Position numbers and translations under genes: made by a program. A stretch of 64,000 bases of DNA from positions 42,826,681-42,890,680 of the forward strand of contig CM019218.1 of NCBI GenBank assembly GCA_009741485.1, written 5' to 3'. The DNA comes from Malurus cyaneus samueli (Eukaryota; Chordata; Aves; Passeriformes; Maluridae). Below, piece by piece: positions 24,147-37,300 of the stretch. Under the pieces are notes generated by a model. The model worked only from the letters and a program-made list of their open reading frames with translations, was not told the origin of the DNA and searched no databases. The number at the start of each line of letters is the position of its first letter. Within the stretch, counting starts at the first letter, position 1.

Positions 24147-25859
24147 GTTTATGAATGGTTATCGTGTTTCTTTGGGTCTAGTTTATAACAAAAGGTTGGC
24201 ATCATTAGAGCAGTACAAAATATATAAACCTGTACAGTATATGAAGGCAAGGATGGAAAAAAACTAATTTGTGTCTATGTGTGCACTGCCCCCTCTGAAA
24301 AGCATCTCCTCCAAGGAGTGTGTAAAGCAACTGTACAGTTGCTATCCCTACATGAAAGGAAACTCCTAAAATAGCTGGTATAGGAAGTCTGATATGACCA
24401 ACAAGGTCAATTTAGAAAGAAAGTCCTTGCATTATGCACAGAAAGTACATAAAGTATAAAAGAGAAAGATGTATTTTTACTCTTCTGGTCTATTTGGTAC
24501 TAGATTAATAGGTAAATAAAATGGTATTAGTGAATTCAGATTCGCTTTAGCTTGTGTGTTTGTGGGTCTCCATTTCTGCTTGAGGGGCTTGGATAGGACT
24601 GTCCCTTCCCAAGCAGCTTAGGAGAGGGGTTTCACTCCTTGTTGTGATATTTCATATGAAAATGCTACCTACAGAAATTCAAAGTGGAAACGTGTAGATG
24701 TTCTCCTTCATATCTAATCACAGAAATCTATTTGAGTGGAAGTAAAAAGATTTGGTAAATGGTATTGTAGCCTGTAATAGACAAATGGTGTAACAGCAAA
24801 ATTTACTCTTATCTGTCCATGGGCAAAAGTCTCTGGGTTTCCCTCAGCATGTGACCGGAAATCCTCTTTATCACAGAGAGAATCCGTGTGCCTTGGCTGT
24901 TCTGCAGTTTAAACTTGATTGCCCACATAGAACTCTCTATTGTAATCCTTAGGTAGACTTGGCTGCTTCTGCATGCACTCCACTCCCTTAATTGATTGAT
25001 ATTGCTTCATTTTTAAAGTTCCACTGGCAAGAGGTGACATTTGTATAGTTGCATTTGGATGGTATTTGATATATTGCTGAGTACAGAATGGCTGTCAGAT
25101 TTGACAGCACAGTAACAGCACTGCCCATATTTTATATGCAATTGTGCAAAGTGATTTGGGCATTTCTGAGTTTGAAAGCTGAAAAAGTCTTATTTGATAT
25201 GTTTGCAAATGAATGATTTAGAAAAAAATGTTCACAGGTTTTCCCTTTTGGTTTTACACATAACAGGATAAAAATAGACCTGGCATACATAGGCAAAATC
25301 TACTGCTACGTAAGGATCATTCCCTGGATTTACACAGGTGTTGCACAATAATATTTATCCATTTGTAAAAATACATCTATTCCTGTTGATATTTATATTT
25401 GTTGATGTAAGAATTGCACGAACATGACTGGTACACTCCTGATAAGTAGTAAGCAAGGGGTTTTGTGTATGCTGCTGGCAGGGGTAGGTGTGCCTAGTCA
25501 TAGGTGCTTGGATTTTTCTGGATGCCTGCTTATGAGCAATGAAGTTATTTATCAAAATCTCAACATGAAATAATTGAATTTGCCTCATTTAATTTAAAAT
25601 TATCCATTGTTAATCATGTGGAAAAGGAAACAAATAGCTGTGAAGGAGAGGAAATAAATGGTTTTTACTTTTTGTTTTAATTATTTTTAAGAAAAGCAAA
25701 TACACAATTTCAGTGAAAGTATTTTTCTTTTTTTTTTAAGATTTGTGATACTTAGTGCAATCTCTAATTATGATTTTACCAAATGTCTTCTTAGTATCAT
25801 CATGTTTCTTTATCTGGCATTTTAAAAACAAAAGAGCAATGAATCAAGGCCTGGTTTAC

Positions 25860-26460
25860 GTTCAAATTCAGGCTTTGGAGTCACTGTCTCTTTGCTGTTG
25901 TACTTCTGGATCTAGACAGAACTTCAAAAGGAGGATGCAGCTTCTCAGGTCTGAGGCAGCCTGGAGTTCCTCGGCCTGGGACACTTGGTCTTCTGACACT
26001 TGACCTCTGGTCTTCAGAGCTGTGAAATTGTTAACGAGCTGTGCCTCCAAGTGAAACACCTATGGGAGGAGGTCCATGAGCTGTGAAGACTCTGAATGGA
26101 TGAGGAAGCAATCAAATGCCATTTCTCTGAGACTCCAGCCAGAAATACTGCCAGGGCAAGGGTGACCTGAGAAGCATTAGGAGTGGCTGAAGGGCAGTAG
26201 GGCAGTGATCAAGTCTTTGGGGATGGAGGTGTTGTTCTCCTTGGTTCTGCCACTGAGGGGAAGGGTCCGAGGATGACTTGGATCCCTCAGGTTAACAGCT
26301 AGTTGTACAGCTGGTATTGGCAGCGGGACTTCAGTGTGTATGACCATGGGACTCTCTTTGAGGCCCAGAGCTGCTTGTAAGAGACAGGAGTCAGCTGACA
26401 GAATGAAATTTAAACTAGGAACAATGGGAAGGGATTTATTCCTCAAAAATCAACTGACTA
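25860..26460 (+). pseudogene. Possible degenerate LINE ORF1-like relic (copy in duplication)
   Basis: Plus-strand translation near 26035-26160 gives ELCLQVKHLWEEVHEL, a stop, RL, a stop, then MDEEAIKCHFSETPAR. This coiled-coil-like, charged pattern would be open if the two TGA codons were CGA before CpG decay. It resembles ORF1-type coiled coils of avian CR1 elements, but I see no diagnostic motif. The same sequence recurs at 36036-36636 because of the duplication. Treat as tentative. Confidence 0.25.
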
Positions 26461-29400
26461 ATTCAGGGAGCCCAGGTGGTAGAAACTGAAGTGGCAAAAT
26501 AACCAACAATGCAGAGCTGCTGTGGAACCTTGAGTTTAGACACATGAAGAAGAAAGTGCCTGCAGAGCAGTCATTGGGTAAAAGCTGTCTTGCTTGTTCT
26601 TAGGAATCAGCATTCCTGGCCACTGCTCTGGAAGGCTTGGATGCTGATGAATGCAGTGTAGGGAACAAGCAGAAGTTAAAAGTCTTAGGGTAGTTACAGG
26701 GCAGTGAGCTCACTGGGGTTATGAGGACATGGTGGAAGAGGTCACATGGTTGGAGTGCACCAAGGAGGGACCCACCAAGATAAAATCCAGCTGCTGATGC
26801 ACACAATTTTCTCTCACAAATCCAATACCTTCTCAAACTGAGTATAAGCTGGTATGATTTCCCACTGCTGTAAAAGGAGAACTAAGGTTATAGGAATAGA
26901 TGAGACAATGGTGATCATGAAACAGGAATGATAAGAGATAAAGGATCAGAATTTGCCAAAGGTTATGGTAAGAGAATGACCTTACTTAATAAACTTTTTC
27001 ATCTCTTCACATCTTAGATATTTTTATTTTTGAAATGCTTAGCAAATACCTTTAAAATGCTGTAGTGAATGAGACAAGTTTCTTTTAAAAGTAATCAAAA
27101 ATCTTCCAACCATACAGAAAAAACCCAATCAATAACAAGCCAAAATTATATGCCACCAGAAATACAAGATGCTGAGGCTAGAATGCCAGTAAACAATAAG
27201 AAAATACTTCAGAATATAAGTATAAATTGTGTACTTTGATATCTAGTAATGCTAAAAAGATACACTGGAATACTAATATCTGATTGAATTTAAAATAAAT
27301 ATACTTTTATATTTTTAGCATAAAAATAATAGTGTCATATTCATTGAGGACCTGCTTGTTCATAAATTAAGGGTTTTGTTACAAGACATAGACTGTATGA
27401 AGCATGTCAGCTAGAAGTACTCTTTGTTTTTTTTTTAATATGCCAGTAGTCTCATGGGTGAGTGATTTCTATTTGACTTTTCAAGAGCTTAAGAACAACA
27501 CTAGGTATCTGATGCTGATATTGAGACAGAGTTTTAACCTCTTCCTCATGTGTTTATTTCTGTAGCTTTAACAGATAGCAAACATTCAGTAATCTTGGAG
27601 TCCAACATGATTAGATTCTTTATTTTTTCCCTCAGCAGCCAGGCCATCTAGCCCACAGTCTGATTTAAGGTACAGAAAAAATTAAAAAGGAAAGTATAGG
27701 AACTGGGTTTGTTTTCATAGTGATAAAGTTTTATGGACGTACTCTTGCTGAGCATAGTTTGAGAGAGCACATTCCATGTGGCATGCTTTTGTGGAAAAAG
27801 GGAACGGGCTCTCCCCTGCCAAGCAGTACAGCAGATCAACAAACAGCCTGCTAATTAGTCAGAGCTGGGAATGCATAGAAGGCATTCACTGCAAGGAGCT
27901 CCCAAAATCAGGTTAATGAGCAATCTTACTGCACCTAGATGACGGATCACAGATGGGTGTTAACCTTTTTGTTAGTCTGTAGCATGTGCACGGAATAAAT
28001 GGGGAAAGTTTAGTTTGAATCAAGCAGGATGCTCTGCATTCTTGGCATTTCTAAAAAAAGGTAGTTTACAACTTCTGGAATGTGTAGATTGTAGATTTCC
28101 TTCAGAGACTAATAACCGTGCTATTGTCTATTGGCTAGGAACCATTCTAATGTTCAGCTCAGCTAAATAAGATTTTAATTCTGAATAACAGAAGTAACAA
28201 TATTTTGCTATTCCTGTTTGTTGCTTAATAGCATCAGTAATCCACCCCATATATAATTTTCTGTGTGATGGAAATTAGGAATAATGAAAAGAATGCAGGA
28301 TCAGACAGAAAAGATCATTTTTCCCTGTCACTATAACTACCACTAATAGATGAGCAGAATGACTATTCATAGTGTCAAGCAATACCAGACAATCTGTTCT
28401 GGGGCATGGAATAACTCTCTTGTTTTTCTCACTGATGGGAACATTTGTCATTTGGAATTGCCAGACTGTACATATGTTGGCATTAGATAAATTCTCAGTA
28501 TGCTTCTTGAATATTTGCTGCCTACCAAATGATTTGTGGCTGAAAACAAGTCTGAGGAACCCCTGTCTTCTCTAATAAGCTAATCAGAGAGTTCTGTTCC
28601 CTCCTGAGTCTGTGGGAGTACAAACCCATATCTCATGTTTCACCAGCGTGCACTGATCACCATTAAACTGCCTCCTAGTCTGTGTATCAATGCTCCTTTT
28701 CGCAGTCTTGTTGATCCTGTGACAGAGTGCAGCAAGATTCATGGAAGAGAAATAACACAAATGAGAAGGATCACGGCTCTCCAGCTTCTGGGACAGGGCT
28801 TTCATCTGGGAGGTTGAAAATATATCTGTATTAGGCCCTGCAAAAAAACCTAGCTCAGTAATTTTATGTTATGCTGTCATTTAAACCCAGGAGTAATTCA
28901 GGAATTACCTGTGTTACATGGTCACCAGGATTATTATAATTTCACACATACTTGGGTGCAGTTTAAAAAGGATTAAATGGTATGTCCTAGGGACTAAGCA
29001 TAACACCAGACTAGGGAGGTTCATTAGCAGGGCTCATGGGAGGTTCATGGCTATAATGCTGTGCTCATTACAGACCTTTGCAAAAACAGAAGTACTAAAT
29101 GCTTACAGATCTCAGTGCTAAAATCCTGAATTCAATAGCTTGAAAGATGTGTTACACACTTTTTTCTTCCAATATGAACTAATCTAAATGGAGGCAGTAT
29201 TTACTTCTATGGGCATTTTTACCCCTCCAATCCTAACCTCAGAAAGCTGAAATGTGTGTTTCTCAGAGCTACATTTTAAGAAATGGCTTGTGTAATCAAA
29301 TCAGTGCAGTTATCTTGCTGATTTTTCTGTCATGGCAGAATTTACTGGCTGACAGAAAGAAAGGGAAAACTGATTCCAGATTGTTGCATGTAATAGATTA

Positions 29401-31576
29401 CCTTGTACTGTGTTATTTAAATAGTCCTGATATCTGTGACTTCCACCTGTTACATGCCAGGGAAAGCAATACTTGCAGAAGTGTGGTAGAAAATTGTCAT
29501 TTTCTTTCCATTTTCATTCAAGATGAGCTGTGTGGCTGCCTTATACAACTCATTCTGAGCTAGGTTTGTGTGCTCACATTGCTTCTCATTTTCTCATGGG
29601 TATTAATTATAACTTCATTGGCTGAAACTAGAGTTCCTGCCCTTTTGGAATTATCATTGTGTTGCTGTTACAGGCATGTCATGATTCCAGAGAGCAAACA
29701 CTGTGCTCGCTTCCCTCTGGGAGCAGCAGTTCTTTCCTGTTTTGGAGTAAAGTCAGTCTCACCTTTAACCACTATGGTAGCATCACAAGATTTTCACAAC
29801 CAGGATTATTAGCTTTTACATGTTGATGGCTCCCTTTTTTTTCCCCCTGAGATGTGCTTGCCTCTCCAGGGAAACAGTTCTGCTGCATTTGTGCCTGCTG
29901 TGTCAGGCAGAAGGAGAAATTTATAATCTTCAGTCATCATTATTCTTCCATATAGCTAGGGCAAAAATGTTCTGGATTGACTTAAATACTACAGTTTAAA
30001 GAAAAAAAATTGTATCATGAATTCTCAATGAACACCAGTGAGTGGTCTCGTGACACTGAATACGAAAGATAAATCATTATATGAGGAAGTGTCTGCAAAG
30101 CTTAATGTTGGATTAATAATAAGCCGTATTTGAAACCATTCTGTTATTAATAATTTCAAATAACTCTGCATAAACCAACTTGCCCTCCTGGTAATACCCA
30201 TGAGTGACTTCCTGAGATAGGCTGGTTGCTGGGGATTGCAACAGGCTCCCGGCGGTTCTGTGGCTGTAGAACTGTGAACAATGCCAGGAGGGAAGCTGGT
30301 TAATAAGTTACAGTGCCCTCAGGTTGGTTTATTGTGAGTGACCTGGATCATGGTGTGTGCTTTACAATGAAGTAGTTCGCAGTGTCTTGTTCGGAGTGCT
30401 CACTTTGAAGTATGTTGGAATATATGCAGTGAAAAGGCAATGGGAAAACAGCAGTTCATGTAGAAGAGCACATTAATGCAGGAAAGTAAATAACAAACTT
30501 TCAGACTGGTCTATTGCTTTTTTTTGTTTCTGTATTCTGGAATTTGGACAGCACAGTTGGCTGACAGAGAATCTAATTAGAGGTCACACAGGGCATGAGA
30601 CTGGCAACTGTCACCCTCCTATGGGAACAAGTTTGGGTCTGTATCCTTTGGGCTTGCCCCAGGAATAAAGGGAGCAAACATAATAATGAAGAGAGACTAG
30701 TACTACTGTTTGCAGGCATCCTGTCCTTTCCCCCTTTCTTTGGTCAGTGAATTCCTACCAGGGAAAGGTCTTTCTTATTATTTTCCATTTCCTATGCAAT
30801 GTCTCTATTTTTTCGGCCCCACCGCATGTTGCCAGTGAATTTTGACAGAATACTACTGCTTGATGTTTATTCAAATACTTTCATCTTTCAACACAGTATA
30901 AAGACTGTCTGCTGCTTGTAATTGCTTACAAGGCTGGGGCAGCAAATGGTGTTAGTTTTGCTGCAGCAGAAAATGGAGAAGTGACTCATCCATGATTGCA
31001 AAGTTTGTTGGCATTACTGCTAGAGAGAGTGAGGTCTGTACTAAATGGTCTCTAGAAATGGTTTGTAGGAAAGCAATTTCCCTTTTCTATAGAAAACTGG
31101 AGGTATTCTGCTCAGGGTCACTTAAATATCATTTCAAGCTCTTCTTCTTCTCACTAACCAAATTCATTCCCAAATGGCTGATGTGGCTAATCATGTGCTG
31201 TGGCAGAAGCTTCTGTTTATAGTAATTCTGTTGCTATTCATAATTTTCCAGTCAACCTTTTTATCCATCTTCATTCACTCCATGTGTTTACTTTCTTCCT
31301 ATCTATTGAGACAGAAATGTGCAAAGCAAAGTAGGTAGCTGCCTGGACTTGAGTCCTGAAGTGCATTAGGTCACACTGGTGCTTCACCTGGGTTCTTGGA
31401 GACTGGGTGCCAAGCTGAGAAGAACAACTTCCTTTTCTTAATTTTACAGTTTAGAAATAAGATTATAATTTTAGCAGTTCAGTGCATTTGCCAACATCAG
31501 CTGATCTTTGAAAATTATGTTCATAGGCAATGCAATATAAAACGGATTAGCATAAAATAACAAATTGCAGGATTTA

Positions 31577-31627
31577 CTGTATAAATTAAAATACTGTATA
31601 AATTGCTATTCTGTATAAATTACTGTG
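31577..31627. repeat. Three tandem 17-bp units (copy 1)
   Basis: CTGTATAAATT occurs at exactly 17-bp spacing (starts 31577, 31594, 31611), with diverged six-base tails. It is identical to the array at 41753-41803 through the duplication. Confidence 0.85.
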
Positions 31628-32339
31628 TTTTACCTTCCCTTTCCATCACTCAGCTACCGCAGCTTCACCAATTCAGTTTATCCTGCCATCTAGCATCTAT
31701 GCTTTGCCAATGGCGTGGGGGGGGGAAGTGAGAGAGCACAATGGAGAAGTCGTGACTGAAAAGCTGTGGAGCGATCCCTGTCGCAGAGGGAGCTGGTAGC
31801 GGCTGCTGCAGCAGAGCCGGTGCCGCAGTGAGTCAGGAGCCGAGCACAGCTCGTCCGGGTGAATCACCGGGGTATGGATACGCCTCAAGATCTCTGCACT
31901 CAGCGCGGTCGCTTAGGGACTTCGAGTTCTATTTAGCAGAAACTGGAAGCCCAGCTCCTGTCCCCACCTGCACAGTGGGTCCTCTCTGTTTGCCAAGAGA
32001 AACCGGGTGGCTGCAGGAGAGCTCAGGCTGGGAGTCTGGGCGGGTCTGGAGACCCGTCCTGTGCCTCCAGGCTCGCCGCAGCCGGGAGTCTCTGGAAGGG
32101 CTGCAGATTTCCTGTTCTGGTATGCGGAGACAGATGGAATTGATTGCTCAAGCACCTTGGCCTGGGATGGTCTTTGAACATCACAAATAACGTGGGTTTT
32201 TTTCTCTGCGTAGTAAATTCGTATCCCAGTGTAGTAAAAAAAAGGGCAAGCCTGTTAGGGTTGTGCCTTCTGGGGCATTATGTTCTTCAGTCAGACTAAT
32301 TTTTGACTTTACATTTCACGTTGTTGCCAAAACTGTCTT

Positions 32340-34297
32340 GTATTTTTGGGGCCTTTTTGAATTTAAAGGGTTTCTAAACCCCCCAAAACGTCAATTTTTT
32401 TTAAAAACTAGGGGGGTTTCAAAATCTTTTCCCTTTTTTCTCCCTCCTTTTTTTTTTTTTTTTTTTTTTTTGTTTTTTTTTTTTTTTTTTTTTTTTGTTT
32501 TTTTTGGGATTTTTTTTTTTTCAATGTGCCATTTGCTTTTTTTCTTTTTCTCCTTTCCTTCTTTTTCCTTCTCTTTGCTTTATATATGTATTTTTTCTTT
32601 TTTTCTTTGTTGTTTGGTCTTTATTTTTCGTGTTGTTTTTTTTCGGATTTTATTTTCTTTTTTTGTTTCTTTCGTGCGCTTTTCTCTTTCGTTCTTTCTC
32701 TCTTTCTCTCTCACTCTTCGTTTTCTCGTCTTCTTTCTCGTTGCTTCTTCTTGGTGTTGCTGTCTCTTGTTTGTCAGTGGTTTGTCTGTTTTTTTAGTGG
32801 TCTTTACTTTGTTTGTTTCTTGTCTTTTTCTTCTTTCTTTCTTTCTTTCTGTTGTTGTTTTCTTTTTTTGTGTTTGCGTTTCTTTGTTGGGCTTTTTTCT
32901 TTCGTGTCTGTTCTTTTCGTTTGTTTTTCTTTTTTTGTTTTGCTTTCGTCTTTGCTTTTTTATTCTTTATGTTTCTGTGATGGCGCTCTTCTTGTGTTTT
33001 TTCTTTCTTTTCTTTTTTTTTTTTCTTTTCTTTTGTCTTTTTCTTTTTTCTGTTTTTTTCTTTTGTCTTTTGTGTTTCTTTTTGTCTTTTTTTTCTTCTT
33101 TCTTCTTTCTTTCTTTCTTTTCTTTCTTTCTTTTTTTCGTTTCTGCTTGTTCTTTTGGTGTGCTAGTTCCCCTGATGCCGGAAGCCAGGCTTGGTTCCAG
33201 GAATCGATGGAAGAGTATTGGAGGTGGCGGTGGTTTGTGTGTATGTTTGATGAGTGGGGTTGGGTTGTTTGCCTGTTGTGTGTGTGGTGGTGTGGTGGGG
33301 GTAGTGTGTCCTGTTTATGTCGCGGACTTAGTTGTGGACTCTATGTTTTGCATGACATTTGTGCCGGTGCATAACTGTGTTGTCGCCTTGTCCTCAGAGT
33401 GGTTCCCTCGAGGGCCTCTCAGGAACTGGGTTTGCGTTTATTTGTGTGTGGTATTCTTAGGGTGCTATTTTGCTGAAAGGTCTGTTGGGACCTGGCTTCG
33501 TTTTGGGTAAGTGACCACTTTGTGTGGGGTTTTTTACACTTGTGTTTGGTACTTTTGTGTGGTTTGGCGCTGTCGTTTACCTTTACGTTTTGGAGGTAGG
33601 ACTAGGTGCTGCCGCACTTATGACCCCTGCATTTGTGGTGCATTGGGATTGTCGCACTTGTATGGCCGAGGCTGTGGTGCGTATTGTTGTTCTGTGTTTT
33701 TTTTGATGTTTGCCATTACTGTGAGTGGGTGTATGTAGAGTTGCTGATGATGGTGTCTTGTTGTTATCCGTTTCTTGCTCTTTCTTTGGTGTAGGCGGCT
33801 GTCCGCGTGGCCGCTCTTATTCGATGTGAGATTTATTGCGAGATTGAGTAATTGTTGCAGAGTGATTCGTGTGGATTTATATCGTCAGGGGGTTTGTGAA
33901 TTATTTTGGAGATGGGCAAGGTTTAGTTGGGAGGCTCATAGCTTGTGTCGGTTGGTGTTTTCCTCTGTTTGCGTGTTGTATACGTGGGCTTTTTTGTGTG
34001 TTTTTCTTATGTACCATTTTCGTGTTTGGTGGTTTTGTTGTTTATTTCTTGGTGGTCTCGAGCGGGAGGATTGTTGGTATTCTGTATGTGCTAGTTAATT
34101 TGTTGGGATTGATTGTTTTGGTGGCTTTTGCATGCTCATAGTTGATATTTGCTTGTGGTGTTGGAGCTATTTTGTAGAGTGGTGTTATTCTCTATTGTTG
34201 TGTGAATATTGGTAGATTTGTAAATTGTAATGTTTACGTGTTCGGTTTGCTGTGGTGTCGAGGTGGCTGGGGGTGCGGGGGAGGCTTTTGCTTCGGT
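32340..34297. other. Corrupted contig end: homopolymer-stretched, T-rich then G/T-rich noise
   Basis: The interval opens with a readable but stretched version of 42522-42561. It then becomes long T runs with sparse C and G (to about 33150), followed by G/T-rich, A-poor text up to the Ns. Base composition is unlike anything else in the window and strongly strand-asymmetric. Open frames of 415, 282 and 158 codons arise only because T-rich text contains few stop codons; their products are runs of F, L, S, C and V with no domain. I read this as erroneous consensus, not genomic DNA. Confidence 0.85.
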
Positions 34298-34322
34298 NNN
34301 NNNNNNNNNNNNNNNNNNNNNN
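34298..34322. other. Assembly gap of 25 Ns
   Basis: Twenty-five consecutive Ns. The round, short size suggests a placeholder put in by scaffolding or gap-filling software, not a measured gap. It separates the corrupted end of the left contig from the start of the right contig. Confidence 0.98.
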
Positions 34323-37300
34323 GTTTATGAATGGTTATCGTGTTTCTTTGGGTCTAGTTTATAACAAAAGGTTGGCATCATTAGAGCAGTACAAAATGTA
34401 TAAACCTGTACAGTATATGAAGGCAAGGATGGAAAAAAACTAATTTGTGTCTATGTGTGCACTGCCCCCTCTGAAAAGCATCTCCTCCAAGGAGTGTGTA
34501 AAGCAACTGTACAGTTGCTATCCCTACATGAAAGGAAACTCCTAAAATAGCTGGTATAGGAAGTCTGATATGACCAACAAGGTCAATTTAGAAAGAAAGT
34601 CCTTGCATTATGCATAGAAAGTACATAAAGTATAAAAGAGAAAGATGTATTTTTACTCTTCTGGTCTATTTGGTACTAGATTAATAGGTAAATAAAATGG
34701 TATTAGTGAATTCAGATTCGCTTTAGCTTGTGTGTTTGTGGGTCTCCATTTCTGCTTGAGGGGCTTGGATAGGACTGTCCCTTCCCAAGCAGCTTAGGAG
34801 AGGGGTTTCACTCCTTGTTGTGATATTTCATATGAAAATGCTACCTACAGAAATTCAAAGTGGAAACGTGTAGATGTTCTCCTTCATATCTAATCACAGA
34901 AATCTATTTGAGTGGAAGTAAAAAGATTTGGTAAATGGTATTGTAGCCTGTAATAGACAAATGGTGTAACAGCAAAATTTACTCTTATCTGTCCATGGGC
35001 AAAAGTCTCTGGGTTTCCCTCAGCATGTGACCGGAAATCCTCTTTATCACAGAGAGAATCCGTGTGCCTTGGCTGTTCTGCAGTTTAAACTTGATTGCCC
35101 ACATAGAACTCTCTATTGTAATCCTTAGGTAGACTTGGCTGCTTCTGCATGCACTCCACTCCCTTAATTGATTGATATTGCTTCATTTTTAAAGTTCCAC
35201 TGGCAAGAGGTGACATTTGTATAGTTGCATTTGGATGGTATTTGATATATTGCTGAGTACAGAATGGCTGTCAGATTTGACAGCACAGTAACAGCACTGC
35301 CCATATTTTATATGCAATTGTGCAAAGTGATTTGGGCATTTCTGAGTTTGAAAGCTGAAAAAGTCTTATTTGATATGTTTGCAAATGAATGATTTAGAAA
35401 AAAATGTTCACAGGTTTTCCCTTTTGGTTTTACACATAACAGGATAAAAATAGACCTGGCATACATAGGCAAAATCTACTGCTACGTAAGGATCATTCCC
35501 TGGATTTACACAGGTGTTGCACAATAATATTTATCCATTTGTAAAAATACATCTATTCCTGTTGATATTTATATTTGTTGATGTAAGAATTGCACGAACA
35601 TGACTGGTACACTCCTGATAAGTAGTAAGCAAGGGGTTTTGTGTATGCTGCTGGCAGGGGTAGGTGTGCCTAGTCATAGGTGCTTGGATTTTTCTGGATG
35701 CCTGCTTATGAGCAATGAAGTTATTTATCAAAATCTCAACATGAAATAATTGAATTTGCCTCATTTAATTTAAAATTATCCATTGTTAATCATGTGGAAA
35801 AGGAAACAAATAGCTGTGAAGGAGAGGAAATAAATGGTTTTTACTTTTTGTTTTAATTATTTTTAAGAAAAGCAAATACACAATTTCAGTGAAAGTATTT
35901 TTCTTTTTTTTTTAAGATTTGTGATACTTAGTGCAATCTCTAATTATGATTTTACCAAATGTCTTCTTAGTATCATCATGTTTCTTTATCTGGCATTTTA
36001 AAAACAAAAGAGCAATGAATCAAGGCCTGGTTTACGTTCAAATTCAGGCTTTGGAGTCACTGTCTCTTTGCTGTTGTACTTCTGGATCTAGACAGAACTT
36101 CAAAAGGAGGATGCAGCTTCTCAGGTCTGAGGCAGCCTGGAGTTCCTCGGCCTGGGACACTTGGTCTTCTGACACTTGACCTCTGGTCTTCAGAGCTGTG
36201 AAATTGTTAACGAGCTGTGCCTCCAAGTGAAACACCTATGGGAGGAGGTCCATGAGCTGTGAAGACTCTGAATGGATGAGGAAGCAATCAAATGCCATTT
36301 CTCTGAGACTCCAGCCAGAAATACTGCCAGGGCAAGGGTGACCTGAGAAGCATTAGGAGTGGCTGAAGGGCAGTAGGGCAGTGATCAAGTCTTTGGGGAT
36401 GGAGGTGTTGTTCTCCTTGGTTCTGCCACTGAGGGGAAGGGTCCGAGGATGACTTGGATCCCTCAGGTTAACAGCTAGTTGTACAGCTGGTATTGGCAGC
36501 GGGACTTCAGTGTGTATGACCATGGGACTCTCTTTGAGGCCCAGAGCTGCTTGTAAGAGACAGGAGTCAGCTGACAGAATGAAATTTAAACTAGGAACAA
36601 TGGGAAGGGATTTATTCCTCAAAAATCAACTGACTAATTCAGGGAGCCCAGGTGGTAGAAACTGAAGTGGCAAAATAACCAACAATGCAGAGCTGCTGTG
36701 GAACCTTGAGTTTAGACACATGAAGAAGAAAGTGCCTGCAGAGCAGTCATTGGGTAAAAGCTGTCTTGCTTGTTCTTAGGAATCAGCATTCCTGGCCACT
36801 GCTCTGGAAGGCTTGGATGCTGATGAATGCAGTGTAGGGAACAAGCAGAAGTTAAAAGTCTTAGGGTAGTTACAGGGCAGTGAGCTCACTGGGGTTATGA
36901 GGACATGGTGGAAGAGGTCACATGGTTGGAGTGCACCAAGGAGGGACCCACCAAGATAAAATCCAGCTGCTGATGCACACAATTTTCTCTCACAAATCCA
37001 ATACCTTCTCAAACTGAGTATAAGCTGGTATGATTTCCCACTGCTGTAAAAGGAGAACTAAGGTTATAGGAATAGATGAGACAATGGTGATCATGAAACA
37101 GGAATGATAAGAGATAAAGGATCAGAATTTGCCAAAGGTTATGGTAAGAGAATGACCTTACTTAATAAACTTTTTCATCTCTTCACATCTTAGATATTTT
37201 TATTTTTGAAATGCTTAGCAAATACCTTTAAAATGCTGTAGTGAATGAGACAAGTTTCTTTTAAAAGTAATCAAAAATCTTCCAACCATACAGAAAAAAC

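Larger units (their letters stand above)
24147..32339. repeat. Copy 1 of a 10,176-bp-offset direct duplication (probable assembly artefact)
   Basis: It is almost identical to 34323-42521. I noted three single-base differences (24222 A/G, 24439 C/T, 30150 A/G) and no length differences up to about 31.7 kb. Beyond that, copy 1 carries errors mostly in homopolymers: GGTGGGTGG in copy 2 is an unbroken G run here (31717-31725), and single-base gains or losses occur in G, C, A and T runs near 31870, 31930, 32010, 32060, 32155 and 32328. That is how a low-coverage contig end decays. The 5' side joins continuous unique sequence, so copy 1 belongs to the left contig. All short open frames here recur in copy 2. 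Confidence 0.9.

Noticed and set aside
29252..29563. 103-codon plus-strand frame, also at 39428-39739
   Set aside because: No signal, domain or splice support; its repetition is due to the duplication and is not evidence of a gene family.
32263..33510. Open frame of 415 codons, the longest in the window, plus overlapping 282- and 100-codon frames
   Set aside because: It lies in the corrupted T-rich contig end. The product is almost only F, L, S, C and V with no domain, and the text is a homopolymer-stretched or noisy consensus.
33511..34141. Several plus-strand frames (60-107 codons) before the gap
   Set aside because: They sit in G/T-rich, A-poor noise where stop codons are rare; there is no motif and no counterpart elsewhere.
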